Assembly: GCA_022649165.1 (NCBI GenBank)
Contig: JALCNR010000001.1
Coordinates: forward strand, 62,001 to 126,000
Length of the DNA: 64,000 nt
Source of the DNA: Actinomyces sp.
GTDB lineage: Bacteria; Actinomycetota; Actinomycetes; Actinomycetales; Actinomycetaceae
Direction of reading: 5' to 3'
In this document: positions 45,215 through 53,128 of the stretch, piece after piece
Numbering within the stretch: the first letter of the stretch is position 1
How the letters are laid out: every line of letters starts with the position of its first letter
Position numbers and translations under genes: made by a program
The notes under the pieces: model-generated
Told to the model about the DNA's origin: nothing
Database searches by the model: none
The model's input: the letters and a program-made list of their open reading frames with translations, nothing else

Positions 45215-45954
45215 GGGACGAGGGCGTCGCTGCCGACCGGGACGCAACGGCGCCCCGGAGGCCTGTGCGCGTGGTCCTGGTCGACGACCAGCCGCTGATG
45301 ACCGCCGGCATCCGGATGATCCTCGAGACCGACCCCGGCATCCGGGTCGTGGCCACGGCCGCCGACGGAGCCTCCGGCGTCGCGGAGGCCCGACGCACGC
45401 ACCCGGACCTGGTGTGCATGGACGTCCAGATGCCCGGCGTCGACGGGCTGGAGGCCACGCGCCGGCTCACCTCCGACCCTGGTCTCCGCTGCGCCGTCCT
45501 GATGCTCACCACGTTCCAGCGCGAGGAGTACCTGGTCGCCTCCCTGAGGGCCGGCGCCTGCGGCTACCTGCTGAAGAACACCCCGCCCGAGCGTCTCATC
45601 GCGGCCGTCCACTCGGCGGCCGCCGGCGACGCCCTCGTCGCCCCCGAGCTGACCGGGGCCCTCATCAGACGGGCCCTGAGCGGCCAAGACCCGTCCGGAG
45701 ACGCGGCGGAGCCGAGCCTCGCCGCCGGCCCGGACGACCCGGTGGAGGTCTCCCCGGGCGTCGAGCTCACCCCGCGCGAGACGGACGTCCTCCGCCTCAT
45801 GGCGGAGGGATTGTCCAACGGGGAGATCGCTGCGCGCATGGTCGTGGGGCGCGCCACCGTCAAGACCCACGTCTCCAATGTCCTCATGAAGCTCGGCGTG
45901 CGCGACCGCGTGCAGGCGGTCGTGTGGGCGCACCGCCACGGCCTCGCCCGCTGA
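45211..45954 (+). CDS. response regulator, NarL/LuxR family
   Basis: A 247-residue DNA-binding regulator with receiver residues D25/D26, phosphoacceptor D71 (LVCMDVQMPG), Thr near 102 (MLTT) and Lys near 124 (LLKN). The LuxR-type HTH is at about 183-240 (LTPRETDVLRLMAEGLSNGE, then VKTHVSNVLMKLG). The start ATG overlaps the kinase stop. The ABC exporter genes immediately downstream are the likely target, as in many actinobacterial kinase-regulator-ABC2 modules. Confidence 0.94.
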   Translation: MRDEGVAADRDATAPRRPVRVVLVDDQPLMTAGIRMILETDPGIRVVATAADGASGVAEARRTHPDLVCMDVQMPGVDGLEATRRLTSDPGLRCAVLMLTTFQREEYLVASLRAGACGYLLKNTPPERLIAAVHSAAAGDALVAPELTGALIRRALSGQDPSGDAAEPSLAAGPDDPVEVSPGVELTPRETDVLRLMAEGLSNGEIAARMVVGRATVKTHVSNVLMKLGVRDRVQAVVWAHRHGLAR

Positions 45955-46068
45955 GGAGCCGCCCTCGTCCCCCGCGGGGAGGACCCTGGGAATTCCCCCG
46001 CCAGGGGGAGGCCCCTCTCCCGGTCACCGCCTACCGTGATCCCGTCACCCCACGAGAGGACGGAACCC

Positions 46069-47013
46069 ATGGCCCTGGCCGTCGAGCACATCACCCGCAC
46101 CTTCGGCGGGCGCACCGCCGTCGACGACGCCTCCTTCACCATCGTCCCTGGCCGGCTCACCGGGTTCGTCGGCGGAAACGGCGCCGGCAAGACCACGACG
46201 ATGCGCATCATCCTGGGGGTGTTGGCCGCCGACGGCGGCCAGATCACCTGGCAGGGTCGTCCTCTCGACCCCGCCTCCCGGCGGGGGTTCGGCTACATGC
46301 CCGAAGAGCGCGGGCTCTACCCGAAGATGCCCCTGCTGGAGCAGCTCGTCTACTTCGCCCGCCTCCACGGCCTGTCCCGGACCCGGGCCGCGCGCAACGC
46401 GGAGGAGCTCGTCGAGGCGCTCGGCCTCACCGAACGGGCGAAGGACCCCATCGAGAAGCTCTCGCTGGGCAACCAGCAGCGCGCCCAGATCGCCGTGGCC
46501 CTCGTGCACGAACCGACGGCACTGGTCCTGGACGAGCCCTTCTCCGGGCTGGACCCCCTGGCGGTGGACACGATCGTCACTGTCCTCTCCGAGAGGGCGG
46601 CCCGAGGGATCCCCATCCTGCTCTCCTCCCACCAGCTGGACGTCGTCGAGCGCCTGTGCGATGACCTCGTCATCATCTCCCGAGGCAGGATCCGCGCCCG
46701 CGGCGGCATCGACGAGTTGCGCGCCCGACACTCCGGACGCCGCTACCACATCGATGCGGGCACGGACATGGGGTGGCTGCGAGGCGTGCCCGGCGTGGTC
46801 GTCACCGAGCTGTCCGGGGACCGGGCGATCTTCGAGACCGACGCCGAGGCGACAGCGCAGCGGGTGCTCCGGGAGTCCCTGGACCGCGGGCCCGTCCACG
46901 CCTTCACCCCCGAGGTCCCCCGACTCGCCGAGATCTTCCGCGACGTCGTCGCCGACACCGCCCCTGGCACCGACCCGGCCCACGCGGCCCGCACCGAGGA
47001 GCACGCCGCATGA
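46069..47013 (+). CDS. ABC transporter ATP-binding protein (NatA-like)
   Basis: A 314-residue ATPase of an ABC-2 exporter. Walker A GGNGAGKT (35-42), signature LSLGNQQRAQ (near 131-140; Asn replaces the second Gly of LSGGQ), Walker B ALVLDEPFSGLDP and an H-loop SSHQLD. The C-terminal 80 residues are the regulatory extension seen in NatA/drug exporters. The ATG at 46069 follows GAGAGGA; a TACCGT -10 lies at 46032-46037. It overlaps the permease gene. Confidence 0.92.
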   Translation: MALAVEHITRTFGGRTAVDDASFTIVPGRLTGFVGGNGAGKTTTMRIILGVLAADGGQITWQGRPLDPASRRGFGYMPEERGLYPKMPLLEQLVYFARLHGLSRTRAARNAEELVEALGLTERAKDPIEKLSLGNQQRAQIAVALVHEPTALVLDEPFSGLDPLAVDTIVTVLSERAARGIPILLSSHQLDVVERLCDDLVIISRGRIRARGGIDELRARHSGRRYHIDAGTDMGWLRGVPGVVVTELSGDRAIFETDAEATAQRVLRESLDRGPVHAFTPEVPRLAEIFRDVVADTAPGTDPAHAARTEEHAA

Positions 47014-48143
47014 CCACCACGACACCGGGGGCGCAGGCCCCCCAGAGCTTCTGGGGCGCGACCGGGCTGGTCGCCGCCCGCGAGATCACCTCCCAGGTGC
47101 GCACGAAGTCCTTCGTCGTCTCGACCGCGATCCTGCTGGTGGCGGTCCTCGCCTCCGTCGTCGTCGGCGGCCTCCTCGCCGGACGCGATCCCGATCCCAT
47201 CCCCGTCGCCGTGACCCCCGAGGTCGCTGGCGCACTCGCCGCCGTGGCGGAGGGCTCGCCCCTGGAGCCCGTCGAGGTCGCCGGCGCGGACGCCGCCCGC
47301 GCCGCGGTCCGCGACGGCTCCGTCGACGCGGCGATCGTCCCCGATGCCACCGGCGCCTCGCCCTTGGGGATCCGTGTCCTGTCCCTGGACTCCCAGCCCT
47401 CCGACGTGGTCGCCGCCTTCACGGTCGCGCCGCCTGTGGACCTCCTGGAGCCCCAGACCTCCGGCGACGGCATGCGTTACTTGGTCTCCGCGCTGTTCGG
47501 AGCCGTTTTCATGATGTCCGCCATCGGGTTCGGGGCGACCATCGCGAACAACACGATCGTCGAGAAGCAGACGCGCACCGTCGAGATCCTCCTCGCCGCC
47601 GTGCCCGCCAGGGCGCTGCTGGCGGGCAAGATCCTGGGCAACAGCGCCCTGGCACTGGGCCAGACGGCCGCGGTGGCCGCCGTGTCCGTCATCGGCCTGA
47701 TGGCCACCGGCCAGGATGATCTCCTGTCCCTGCTCGGGGCGCCGCTGCTGTGGTTCATCCTGTTCTTCATCGTGGGCTTCGTGCTGCTGGCCGCCATCTT
47801 CGCCGCGAGCGCCTCTCTGGTCTCGCGCATCGAGGACTCGGGCAGCGTCCTCATGCCGGCGATGATGCTGACGATGCTCCCCTACTTCATCGTCATCCTG
47901 TTCCCGGAGAACCGCCTGGTGATGGTCGTCGCGTCGTACTTCCCCTTCTCCGCGCCCGTCGCCATGCCGGTGCGGCTGTTCACCGGGGATGCCGCATGGT
48001 GGGAGCCGCTGGTGTCCCTCGCGGCGCTGGCGGTATCGGCGGCCGCGGCCATCGCGGTGGCCGCTCGGATCTACCGGCGATCCCTGCTCAACGTCGGCCC
48101 GCGGGTCCGCCTGAGGGAGGCCCTGGCGGCGGGCCGGGTGTGA
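47010..48143 (+). CDS. ABC-2 type transporter permease (NatB-like)
   Basis: A 377-residue membrane protein: one N-terminal helix (about 34-56), an extracellular domain (60-155; DPDPIPVAVTPEVAG...), then five to six helices from 158 to 355 with the family motif KQTRTVEILLAAVPARALL in a cytosolic loop. It matches the NatB/YhaP type of exporters for sodium, antibiotics or peptides. The ATG overlaps the ATPase stop. Substrate is not predictable. Confidence 0.9.
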   Translation: MTTTTPGAQAPQSFWGATGLVAAREITSQVRTKSFVVSTAILLVAVLASVVVGGLLAGRDPDPIPVAVTPEVAGALAAVAEGSPLEPVEVAGADAARAAVRDGSVDAAIVPDATGASPLGIRVLSLDSQPSDVVAAFTVAPPVDLLEPQTSGDGMRYLVSALFGAVFMMSAIGFGATIANNTIVEKQTRTVEILLAAVPARALLAGKILGNSALALGQTAAVAAVSVIGLMATGQDDLLSLLGAPLLWFILFFIVGFVLLAAIFAASASLVSRIEDSGSVLMPAMMLTMLPYFIVILFPENRLVMVVASYFPFSAPVAMPVRLFTGDAAWWEPLVSLAALAVSAAAAIAVAARIYRRSLLNVGPRVRLREALAAGRV

Positions 48144-48202
48144 GGGGGCTGGCTCCTCCGCACCCCTCCGCGCCTCACCGCGCCACGCCGCTCCCGAGGC
48201 CG

Positions 48203-48208
48203 TAGCGT
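48203..48208 (+). promoter_or_regulatory. -10 box of the SDR gene
   Basis: TAGCGT with transcription expected near 48214. An ATG at 48214 is also present, but the ribosome binding site GAGGAGG at 48236-48242 indicates that translation starts at 48247. Confidence 0.45.
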
Positions 48209-48246
48209 GGGGGATGTCATCGCCTGCGCTGCCTCGAGGAGGACCC

Positions 48247-48900
48247 ATGGCACGGATCGCGCTCATCGGAGGACACGGCAAGGTCGCGCTCCTCGCGGAG
48301 CCTCTGCTCGTCTCCGCCGGGCACGAGGTCGACGCCCTCATCCGCAACCCCGACCACGCCGGGGATGTCGCCCGCACCGGCGCCGTCCCCGTCGTGGCGG
48401 ATGTCGAGCGCCTCGACCGGGGCGGCCTCGCCGAGAAGCTGGCGGGCCACGACGCCGTGATCTGGTCGGCCGGAGCCGGCGGCGGGGACCCGGCGCGGAC
48501 CCGCGCCGTGGACCGCGACGCCGCGATCCGCGCGATCGACGCCGCAGCGGCCTCGGGCATCGGTCGGTTCGTCATGGTCTCCTACTTCGGGGCCGGGCCC
48601 GACCACGGTGTGCCGCCCGCCGACCCCTTCCATGCCTACGCGGAGGCGAAGGCCGCCGCCGACGCCCACCTACGCGCCAGTTGCCTGGACTGGACGATCC
48701 TCGCGCCCAGCAGGCTGACGCTCGGCGCGCCGACCGGACTCATCGACGTCACCGCGACGGAGCCGGCGGCCGTCGCCCGCGGCGACGCCGCCGCCGTGAT
48801 CGTCGCCTCGCTCGATGAGCCTGCCACCGTGCGCCGCGCGATCGCATTCAACACCGGCTCGGTGCCGATCGCGCGGGCTCTGGCCGGCTTGGCGGGCTGA
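48247..48900 (+). CDS. NAD(P)-binding atypical SDR (YhfK/NmrA-like)
   Basis: A 217-residue Rossmann protein with the nucleotide motif IALIGGHGKVAL (residues 4-15), VIWSAGAGGGDPARTR, the YxxxK equivalent FHAYAEAKAAAD, and a C-terminal domain ending AIARALAGLAG. Members are sugar-epimerase-like or redox-sensing proteins of uncertain substrate. The ATG at 48247 is set by GAGGAGG five bases upstream and by the family N terminus. Convergent with the CBS-type gene, 30 bases apart. Confidence 0.85.
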   Translation: MARIALIGGHGKVALLAEPLLVSAGHEVDALIRNPDHAGDVARTGAVPVVADVERLDRGGLAEKLAGHDAVIWSAGAGGGDPARTRAVDRDAAIRAIDAAAASGIGRFVMVSYFGAGPDHGVPPADPFHAYAEAKAAADAHLRASCLDWTILAPSRLTLGAPTGLIDVTATEPAAVARGDAAAVIVASLDEPATVRRAIAFNTGSVPIARALAGLAG

Positions 48901-48930
48901 CGCCCGGCGGCGACGCCGGCCCGCCCGGGC

Positions 48931-50019
48931 TCATTGGGCGGGGAGGTCCAGGGCGTCGAGCGCCTCCCAGGGCATCCATCCGGCCTCCTCCGTCGGCCGG
49001 CCGAGGTGCCCGCGCTCGCGCATCCACCCATCGGAGAAGATCTTGTCGAGGTAGCCGCGCCCGGAGTCCGGCAGGATGACGACGATCACCGCGTCCTCCT
49101 CCGCCTGCCTGGCCACCCGCAGGGCCGCGGCGACCGCCATCCCCGAGGACCCGCCGACCAGCAGGCCCTCCTCCCGGGCCAGCCGGCGCGTCATCGCGAA
49201 GGACTCCGCGTCGTCGACCCGTTCGACCGAATCGGGGACTCCCGGGTCGTATGTGCCTGGCCAAAAGTCCTCTCCCACGCCCTCGACGTCGTAGACGTGG
49301 ACCGGTCCACCCGAGTAGATCGAGCCCTCCGGGTCCGCGCCGACGACGCGCACCGAGCCGTGGGAGACGTCTTTGAGGTAGCGTCCCGCCCCGGTGATGG
49401 TCCCGCCGGTGCCGATCCCGGCGACGAGATGGGTGACCTGCCCCGCCGTGTCACGCCAGATCTCCGGGCCGGTCGTCGCGTAATGGGCCGCCGGGCCGTT
49501 CGGGTTGTCGTACTGGTTGGGCACGTAGGCCCCTGGGATCGCGGCCTCGAGCATGCGGGCGACGGAGTAGTAGGAGCGCGGATCGTCGGGAGCGACCGCC
49601 GTGGGGGTGACGATGACCTGGGCGCCGTAGGCCCGCAGGACGTTGCGCTTCTCCACGCCGACCTTGTCGGGGACGACGAAGACGGTGCGGTATCCGCGCC
49701 GTCCCGCGAACAGTGCCAGACCGACGCCGGTGTTGCCCGAGGTCGGTTCCACGATCGTGCCGCCCGGGCGCAGACGTCCCTCTCGCTCGGCCGCCTCGAT
49801 GATGCGTCCCGCGATGCGGTCCTTCGCGGAGCCACCGGGGTTGAGGTACTCGACCTTCGCGAGGACGGTCGCCGCCAGCCCTTCGCTCACGCGGGCGAGG
49901 CGGACCAGGGGGGTGTTGCCGATGAGCTCGGTGACGTGATCGGCGTAGGCCATCGGACGGGGGGCGGAGGGCGCCTCCGGCGCGGGGGTGGATGAGGTGA
50001 GGGGCGCGGACGTGGACAT
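48931..50019 (-). CDS. cystathionine beta-synthase/cysteine synthase family enzyme
   Basis: A 362-residue PLP-dependent fold-type II enzyme. PLP Lys66 is in NPGGSAKDRIA, the phosphate/substrate loop TSGNTGVGLA near 93-102, and GIGTGGTITGAG follows. GGSAKDRI and the late PDSGRGYLDKIFSDGWM resemble actinobacterial cystathionine beta-synthase (Cbs) more than CysK, but the C-terminal paired CBS domains of full Cbs are absent. It therefore makes cystathionine from serine and homocysteine, or cysteine from (acetyl)serine. ATG at 50019 with AGGAGA upstream. Preceded by a poly-Cys leader ORF, which argues for cysteine-responsive control. Confidence 0.9.
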   Translation of the reverse strand: MSTSAPLTSSTPAPEAPSAPRPMAYADHVTELIGNTPLVRLARVSEGLAATVLAKVEYLNPGGSAKDRIAGRIIEAAEREGRLRPGGTIVEPTSGNTGVGLALFAGRRGYRTVFVVPDKVGVEKRNVLRAYGAQVIVTPTAVAPDDPRSYYSVARMLEAAIPGAYVPNQYDNPNGPAAHYATTGPEIWRDTAGQVTHLVAGIGTGGTITGAGRYLKDVSHGSVRVVGADPEGSIYSGGPVHVYDVEGVGEDFWPGTYDPGVPDSVERVDDAESFAMTRRLAREEGLLVGGSSGMAVAAALRVARQAEEDAVIVVILPDSGRGYLDKIFSDGWMRERGHLGRPTEEAGWMPWEALDALDLPAQ

Positions 50020-50058
50020 GGGGGTCTCCTGTGCGGGTGTTGTCGGAAGGTTCGGGTG

Positions 50059-50090
50059 CCCCGGGGAATGACGCCGGGGCGGCTCCCCGG
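50059..50090 (-). promoter_or_regulatory. alternative hairpins in the leader of the CBS-type gene
   Basis: Three complementary segments lie in order on the transcript: CCGGGG (50090-50085), CCCCGG (50079-50074) and CCCCGGGG (50066-50059). The middle one can pair with either neighbour, so two exclusive hairpins are possible. The ribosome binding site AGGAGA (50030-50025) follows 30 bases on. The layout suits attenuation coupled to leader-ORF translation, but base pairing to the ribosome binding site itself is not evident. Confidence 0.45.
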
Positions 50091-50123
50091 TCCCGTCTCA
50101 TGGCGCGCGGCATCGCGGACCGC

Positions 50124-50140
50124 CTGACCGGGGAGGTCAG
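50124..50140 (-). promoter_or_regulatory. hairpin overlapping the leader-ORF stop codon
   Basis: CTGACC/GGTCAG, 6-bp arms with a 5-base loop. The TGA of the poly-Cys ORF (50139-50137) is within the 5' arm on the transcript, so a ribosome at the last Cys or stop codon would keep it open. Confidence 0.5.
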
Positions 50141-50166
50141 CGACAACGACAACACAGAAGAAGCAC
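50137..50166 (-). CDS. leaderless poly-cysteine leader peptide, M-L-L-L-C-C-R-C-R
   Basis: GTG at 50166 opens nine codons (CTT CTT CTG TGT TGT CGT TGT CGC after the start) and ends in TGA. Three of the last five residues are cysteine. The -10 TACAGT (50178-50173), extended by TGA before it (TGATACAGT), lies exactly 6 bases before the GTG, the spacing of leaderless genes here. It is 117 bases upstream of the CBS-type gene on the same strand. Short leaderless Cys-rich ORFs act as cysteine-responsive attenuators before cysteine-pathway operons in mycobacteria; this is the same layout in another actinobacterial lineage. Confidence 0.72.
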   Translation of the reverse strand: MLLLCCRCR

Positions 50167-50172
50167 GGGGCC

Positions 50173-50181
50173 ACTGTATCA
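50173..50181 (-). promoter_or_regulatory. extended -10 promoter of the poly-Cys leader and CBS-type gene
   Basis: TGATACAGT on the minus strand: TG-N plus TACAGT. No good -35 is found at the expected distance, consistent with an extended -10 promoter. Confidence 0.55.
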
Positions 50182-50261
50182 GCAGCTCGGTCCCGGCCCC
50201 ATACGACGCCTGGGCTCGGGCGACCACCTGGGGACGGACGCGCCATCGGCCCCGGGCCAGG

Positions 50262-50747
50262 TCACCCGGTGGGGTTCCGGTCCCACCCGTCCGGGAATTG
50301 CAGGGGACCCCATCCGCTGTCCGGGACGAAGGCGCGCCAGTCCCCGATCGAGGCGAGGAATCCGCGGGGATCCTGTGCGATCCGCTCGCCGACCTGCCGA
50401 GCCGACTCCAGATTGACGTACCATCCCTCGAACCCGCCGCTTCGGGGATTCCAGAAGTGGAGGACTTGCCAGCATTCGCGCAGAGGGATGACCCGCAGGA
50501 CGCCGCTTCCCTCCCAACGTCGGGGAGCATGGCCCAGGGCCTGGCGGAAACGCTGCGGCAGCGGCACGGTACGGGGATCTGCCAGGCCGTCGGCAGTCGC
50601 CCAGTACTCGATCTGGGTGCCCACGGACAGCCACGCCACGACTGTGCCACCCGAGTCCTCGACCACGCGCATGGGCAGGGCCGCCTGCAGCCGGCCGTCC
50701 GGATACAGGTACCGCAACAGCATCGTCCGGCCGGCCCCCACCCTCAT
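50262..50747 (-). CDS. DUF402 (FomD/NtdP-like) protein with a shortened central region
   Basis: A 161-residue protein. The N-terminal part (FRQALGHAPRRWEGSGVLRV, then HFWNPRSGGFEGWYVNLE to residue 114) matches DUF402/FomD, a metal-dependent nucleotide phosphohydrolase fold, and the end (GDWRAFVPDSGWGPLQFPDG, residues 135-154) matches the FomD C terminus. The central stretch of roughly 50 residues that should follow WYVNLE, with the conserved D-x-x-LD metal-binding segment, is missing. The frame is intact, so this looks like an in-frame deletion and probable loss of catalysis. ATG at 50747 overlaps the dnaG stop. Confidence 0.65.
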   Translation of the reverse strand: MRVGAGRTMLLRYLYPDGRLQAALPMRVVEDSGGTVVAWLSVGTQIEYWATADGLADPRTVPLPQRFRQALGHAPRRWEGSGVLRVIPLRECWQVLHFWNPRSGGFEGWYVNLESARQVGERIAQDPRGFLASIGDWRAFVPDSGWGPLQFPDGWDRNPTG

Positions 50748-52744
50748 CTCCCGATCTCGGCGTAGGTGCGCCGACGCTGTTCGAGGCGCATGAGGTCCTG
50801 GAAGGCCTCCGCGTACCCAGGATCGTCGGGCTCCATGCGCTGCAGGGAGGCCCGCGCCTCGGCCGTCCGGCGTGTGAGGTCCATGCGCACGAGCGCCGCC
50901 ATGACGCCGCGCGCGTAGGCGCGCAGCCCTTCGGGACGGTCCTGGGGCAGGGGCGCCACCGCGAGCTCGGTGACCACGGCCCCGACGACATCGCCGGCCA
51001 TCTCGCGCACCGCCTCGTCGAAGGCGCGCGTCGCCGCGCGCCCGGCGTCCTCGCCGACCCCGAGTCGCGCCTCGGCCTCCTGGAGCATCTGGACGAATCC
51101 GTCCAGGCCTCCGACCGCCCGCACGGCGTCATGGACGGCACGGTAGGAGGGAACCGAGAAGGAGGCGCCCTCCAACTCCTCGAACCCGGACCCGATGAGA
51201 TCGGCCGGCCGTTGGAGCAGCGCCTCCAGGGCCTCGCGTTCGACGCGTGACACCGGGTCCTCGGGACCGCGGCGCGGAGCGGGTCCCGGCCGCCCCGCCC
51301 CGGCCATCGGCACCGCCGTCTGCGCGTCGCGGCGTCCCGGCGACGCGCGCCCGCCCTCGTCCGCGGCGCCCCGACGCGCGGCCGACTCCGCGGAGCGGAC
51401 GGCGCGCGAGACCTCTGAGACCTCCATGCCGAGCCACCCGGCGAGCTCGCGCGTGTACTCGTGGCGCAGCGCGCGGTCCTTGATGCCGGCGACCACGGGG
51501 GCGGCCCCCCGCAGCGCCGCGACCCTGCCCTCGACGGTCCCGAGGTCGCACTGGCGCAGGATCGAGCGGATGACGAACTCGAACAGGGGCGTGCGCGAGC
51601 TGACCAGGGTGAGCACCGCCTGGTCGCCGCGCGCTAGGCGCAGATCGCAGGGATCCATGCCGGACCTCTCGACAGCGACGAAGGTCTGGGAGGCGAAGTT
51701 CTGGTCCTCGTGGAAGGCCCGGATCGCGGCCTTCTGCCCCGCGGCGTCGCCGTCGAAGGTGAAGATCACCTCGCCCCCGTGCGCGCGCCCGGAGGACAGG
51801 ACGACACCGGCGGCCGGGTCCGCGGCATCGCCCAGGAGGCGCCGCACGACGCGCACATGGTCGGATCCGAAGGCAGTGCCGCACGTGGCGACGGCGCAGG
51901 TCTCCCCGGCGACGTGGGCGGCCATGACGTCCGTGTACCCCTCGACGATGACGATGCGGCGACGGCGCGCGATGTCGCGTTTGGCCAGGTCCAGTCCATA
52001 GAGGACCTGAGACTTCTTGTAGATCGCGGTCTCGGGGGTGTTGAGGTACTTCGGGGACTCCGGGTCGTCGTCGAGCCTGCGCGCGCCGAACCCGATGGTC
52101 GCGCCCGTGATGTCGCGGATCGGCCACATCAGCCGTCCCCGGAAGCGGTCGTAGGTCCCGCGGCTGCCCTGCGTGCCCAGCCCCGCGGCCTGGATCTCCG
52201 CATCCGTGAACCCGCGCCCGCGCAGGTGGCGGGTGAGGTGGTCCCACCCCTGGGGCGAGTAGCCGACCCCGAAGTGGTCGCTCATCGCCTGGGTGAACCC
52301 TCTCCCCGAGAGGAAGGCGCGCCCGGCGTGCGCCTCGGGCGCGAGCAGCTGCTCGCGGTAGTACTCCTCAGCGACCCGGTGGGCGTCGAGGAGCCTCTGG
52401 CGCCTGCCCGGCTCCTCCTGGCGGACCTGGCGTCCGCCCTCCTCATAGTGCAAGGTGATGCCGGAGCGCTGGGCGAGCATCTCCACGGCCTCGGAGAAAC
52501 CCAGATGGTCGATCTTCTGGATGAAGCTGATGACGTCGCCGCCCTCGCCGCACCCGAAGCAGTGCCACAGGCCGACCTGGGGACGCACGTGGAAGGAGGG
52601 CGTGCGCTCGTCGTGGAAGGGGCACAGGCCCTTGAGCGACCCCACGCCCGCGGGCTTGAGCGCCACGTGCTCGCCGACGATGTCCTCGATGCGGGAGGCG
52701 TCGCGCACGGCGGCGATGTCCTCGCGTCGAATCAGGCCGGCCAT
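50744..52744 (-). CDS. dnaG: DNA primase
   Basis: A 666-residue primase. Zinc ligands C41, H44, C62 and C65 (CPFHDERTPSF; HCFGCGEGGD); RNA polymerase/TOPRIM core with IVIVEGYTDVMA (near 258-269) and FDGDAAGQKAA; a C-terminal DnaB-binding domain. The core holds a small insertion (DAADPAAGVVLSSGRAHGG) just before the DGD motif. TACACT (52757-52752) is exactly 7 bases before the ATG at 52744, so the mRNA appears leaderless. Confidence 0.96.
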   Translation of the reverse strand: MAGLIRREDIAAVRDASRIEDIVGEHVALKPAGVGSLKGLCPFHDERTPSFHVRPQVGLWHCFGCGEGGDVISFIQKIDHLGFSEAVEMLAQRSGITLHYEEGGRQVRQEEPGRRQRLLDAHRVAEEYYREQLLAPEAHAGRAFLSGRGFTQAMSDHFGVGYSPQGWDHLTRHLRGRGFTDAEIQAAGLGTQGSRGTYDRFRGRLMWPIRDITGATIGFGARRLDDDPESPKYLNTPETAIYKKSQVLYGLDLAKRDIARRRRIVIVEGYTDVMAAHVAGETCAVATCGTAFGSDHVRVVRRLLGDAADPAAGVVLSSGRAHGGEVIFTFDGDAAGQKAAIRAFHEDQNFASQTFVAVERSGMDPCDLRLARGDQAVLTLVSSRTPLFEFVIRSILRQCDLGTVEGRVAALRGAAPVVAGIKDRALRHEYTRELAGWLGMEVSEVSRAVRSAESAARRGAADEGGRASPGRRDAQTAVPMAGAGRPGPAPRRGPEDPVSRVEREALEALLQRPADLIGSGFEELEGASFSVPSYRAVHDAVRAVGGLDGFVQMLQEAEARLGVGEDAGRAATRAFDEAVREMAGDVVGAVVTELAVAPLPQDRPEGLRAYARGVMAALVRMDLTRRTAEARASLQRMEPDDPGYAEAFQDLMRLEQRRRTYAEIGR

Positions 52745-52797
52745 GCCGTCCAGTGTAGGCTGGCGCGCCCCGAACTCCCCGGGGAGGGGCCGGCCTG

Positions 52798-52813
52798 GGG
52801 ACGAGGGCGTCCC
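52798..52813 (-). terminator. hairpin after the dgt/M15 transcript
   Basis: GGGACG-AGGG-CGTCCC, 6-bp stem, 17 bases past the M15 remnant stop. A CTCCCCGGGGAG palindrome lies 12 bases further on. Shares the GACGAGGGCGTCCC core found at other gene ends. Confidence 0.5.
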
Positions 52814-52829
52814 GGGTCCGCCACGGGCC

Positions 52830-53117
52830 TCAGATCGCGAAGCCGTCCTTGAGCGGACCGTAGAGCGCGGGGTGCCCGGTGATGAGGCCCCAATACGGGT
52901 CGCCGTAGGACCAGTGCCACCACTCCGCCGGGGAATTGACGAAACCGGCGCCCTCCATCGCCCGCGCCAGGAGCCGCCTGTTCCCGCGCTGCCCGCTCGA
53001 GATCAGCGGGCATCCCGTGTCGGTGAGGTTCTCCGGCGCGACGGGCTCGTCGTTGAAACGGGTCCCCATGTCGAGCTGCGCGCCGTCGCGCACGCGCGGG
53101 TCGTTGAGGAGAATCAT
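52830..53117 (-). pseudogene. C-terminal fragment of an M15D D-Ala-D-Ala dipeptidase (VanX-like)
   Basis: Ninety-five residues matching only the C-terminal half of VanX/DdpX-type dipeptidases: QLDMGTRFND (14-23), the GNRRLLARAMEGAGF segment and the catalytic EWWHW (Glu65, His68). The upstream zinc motif (S-x-H-x-x-G-x-A-x-D) is missing, because the sequence before it is dgt. The frame has an ATG at 53117 with GAGGAG upstream, 11 bases past the dgt stop, so it may still be translated, but it cannot bind zinc in the usual way. Likely a remnant of a deletion that fused the tail to dgt. Confidence 0.7.
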
Positions 53118-53128
53118 GTCTGCGCTCC

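Noticed and set aside
48214-48246. Leaderless start at the ATG at 48214 for the SDR gene
   Set aside because: The spacing from the -10 is 5, and GAGGAGG plus the family N terminus point to 48247.
50020-50180. SAM or other metabolite riboswitch upstream of the CBS-type gene
   Set aside because: I could not match the conserved cores of SAM-I, SAM-IV or related riboswitches; the poly-Cys ORF explains the leader better.
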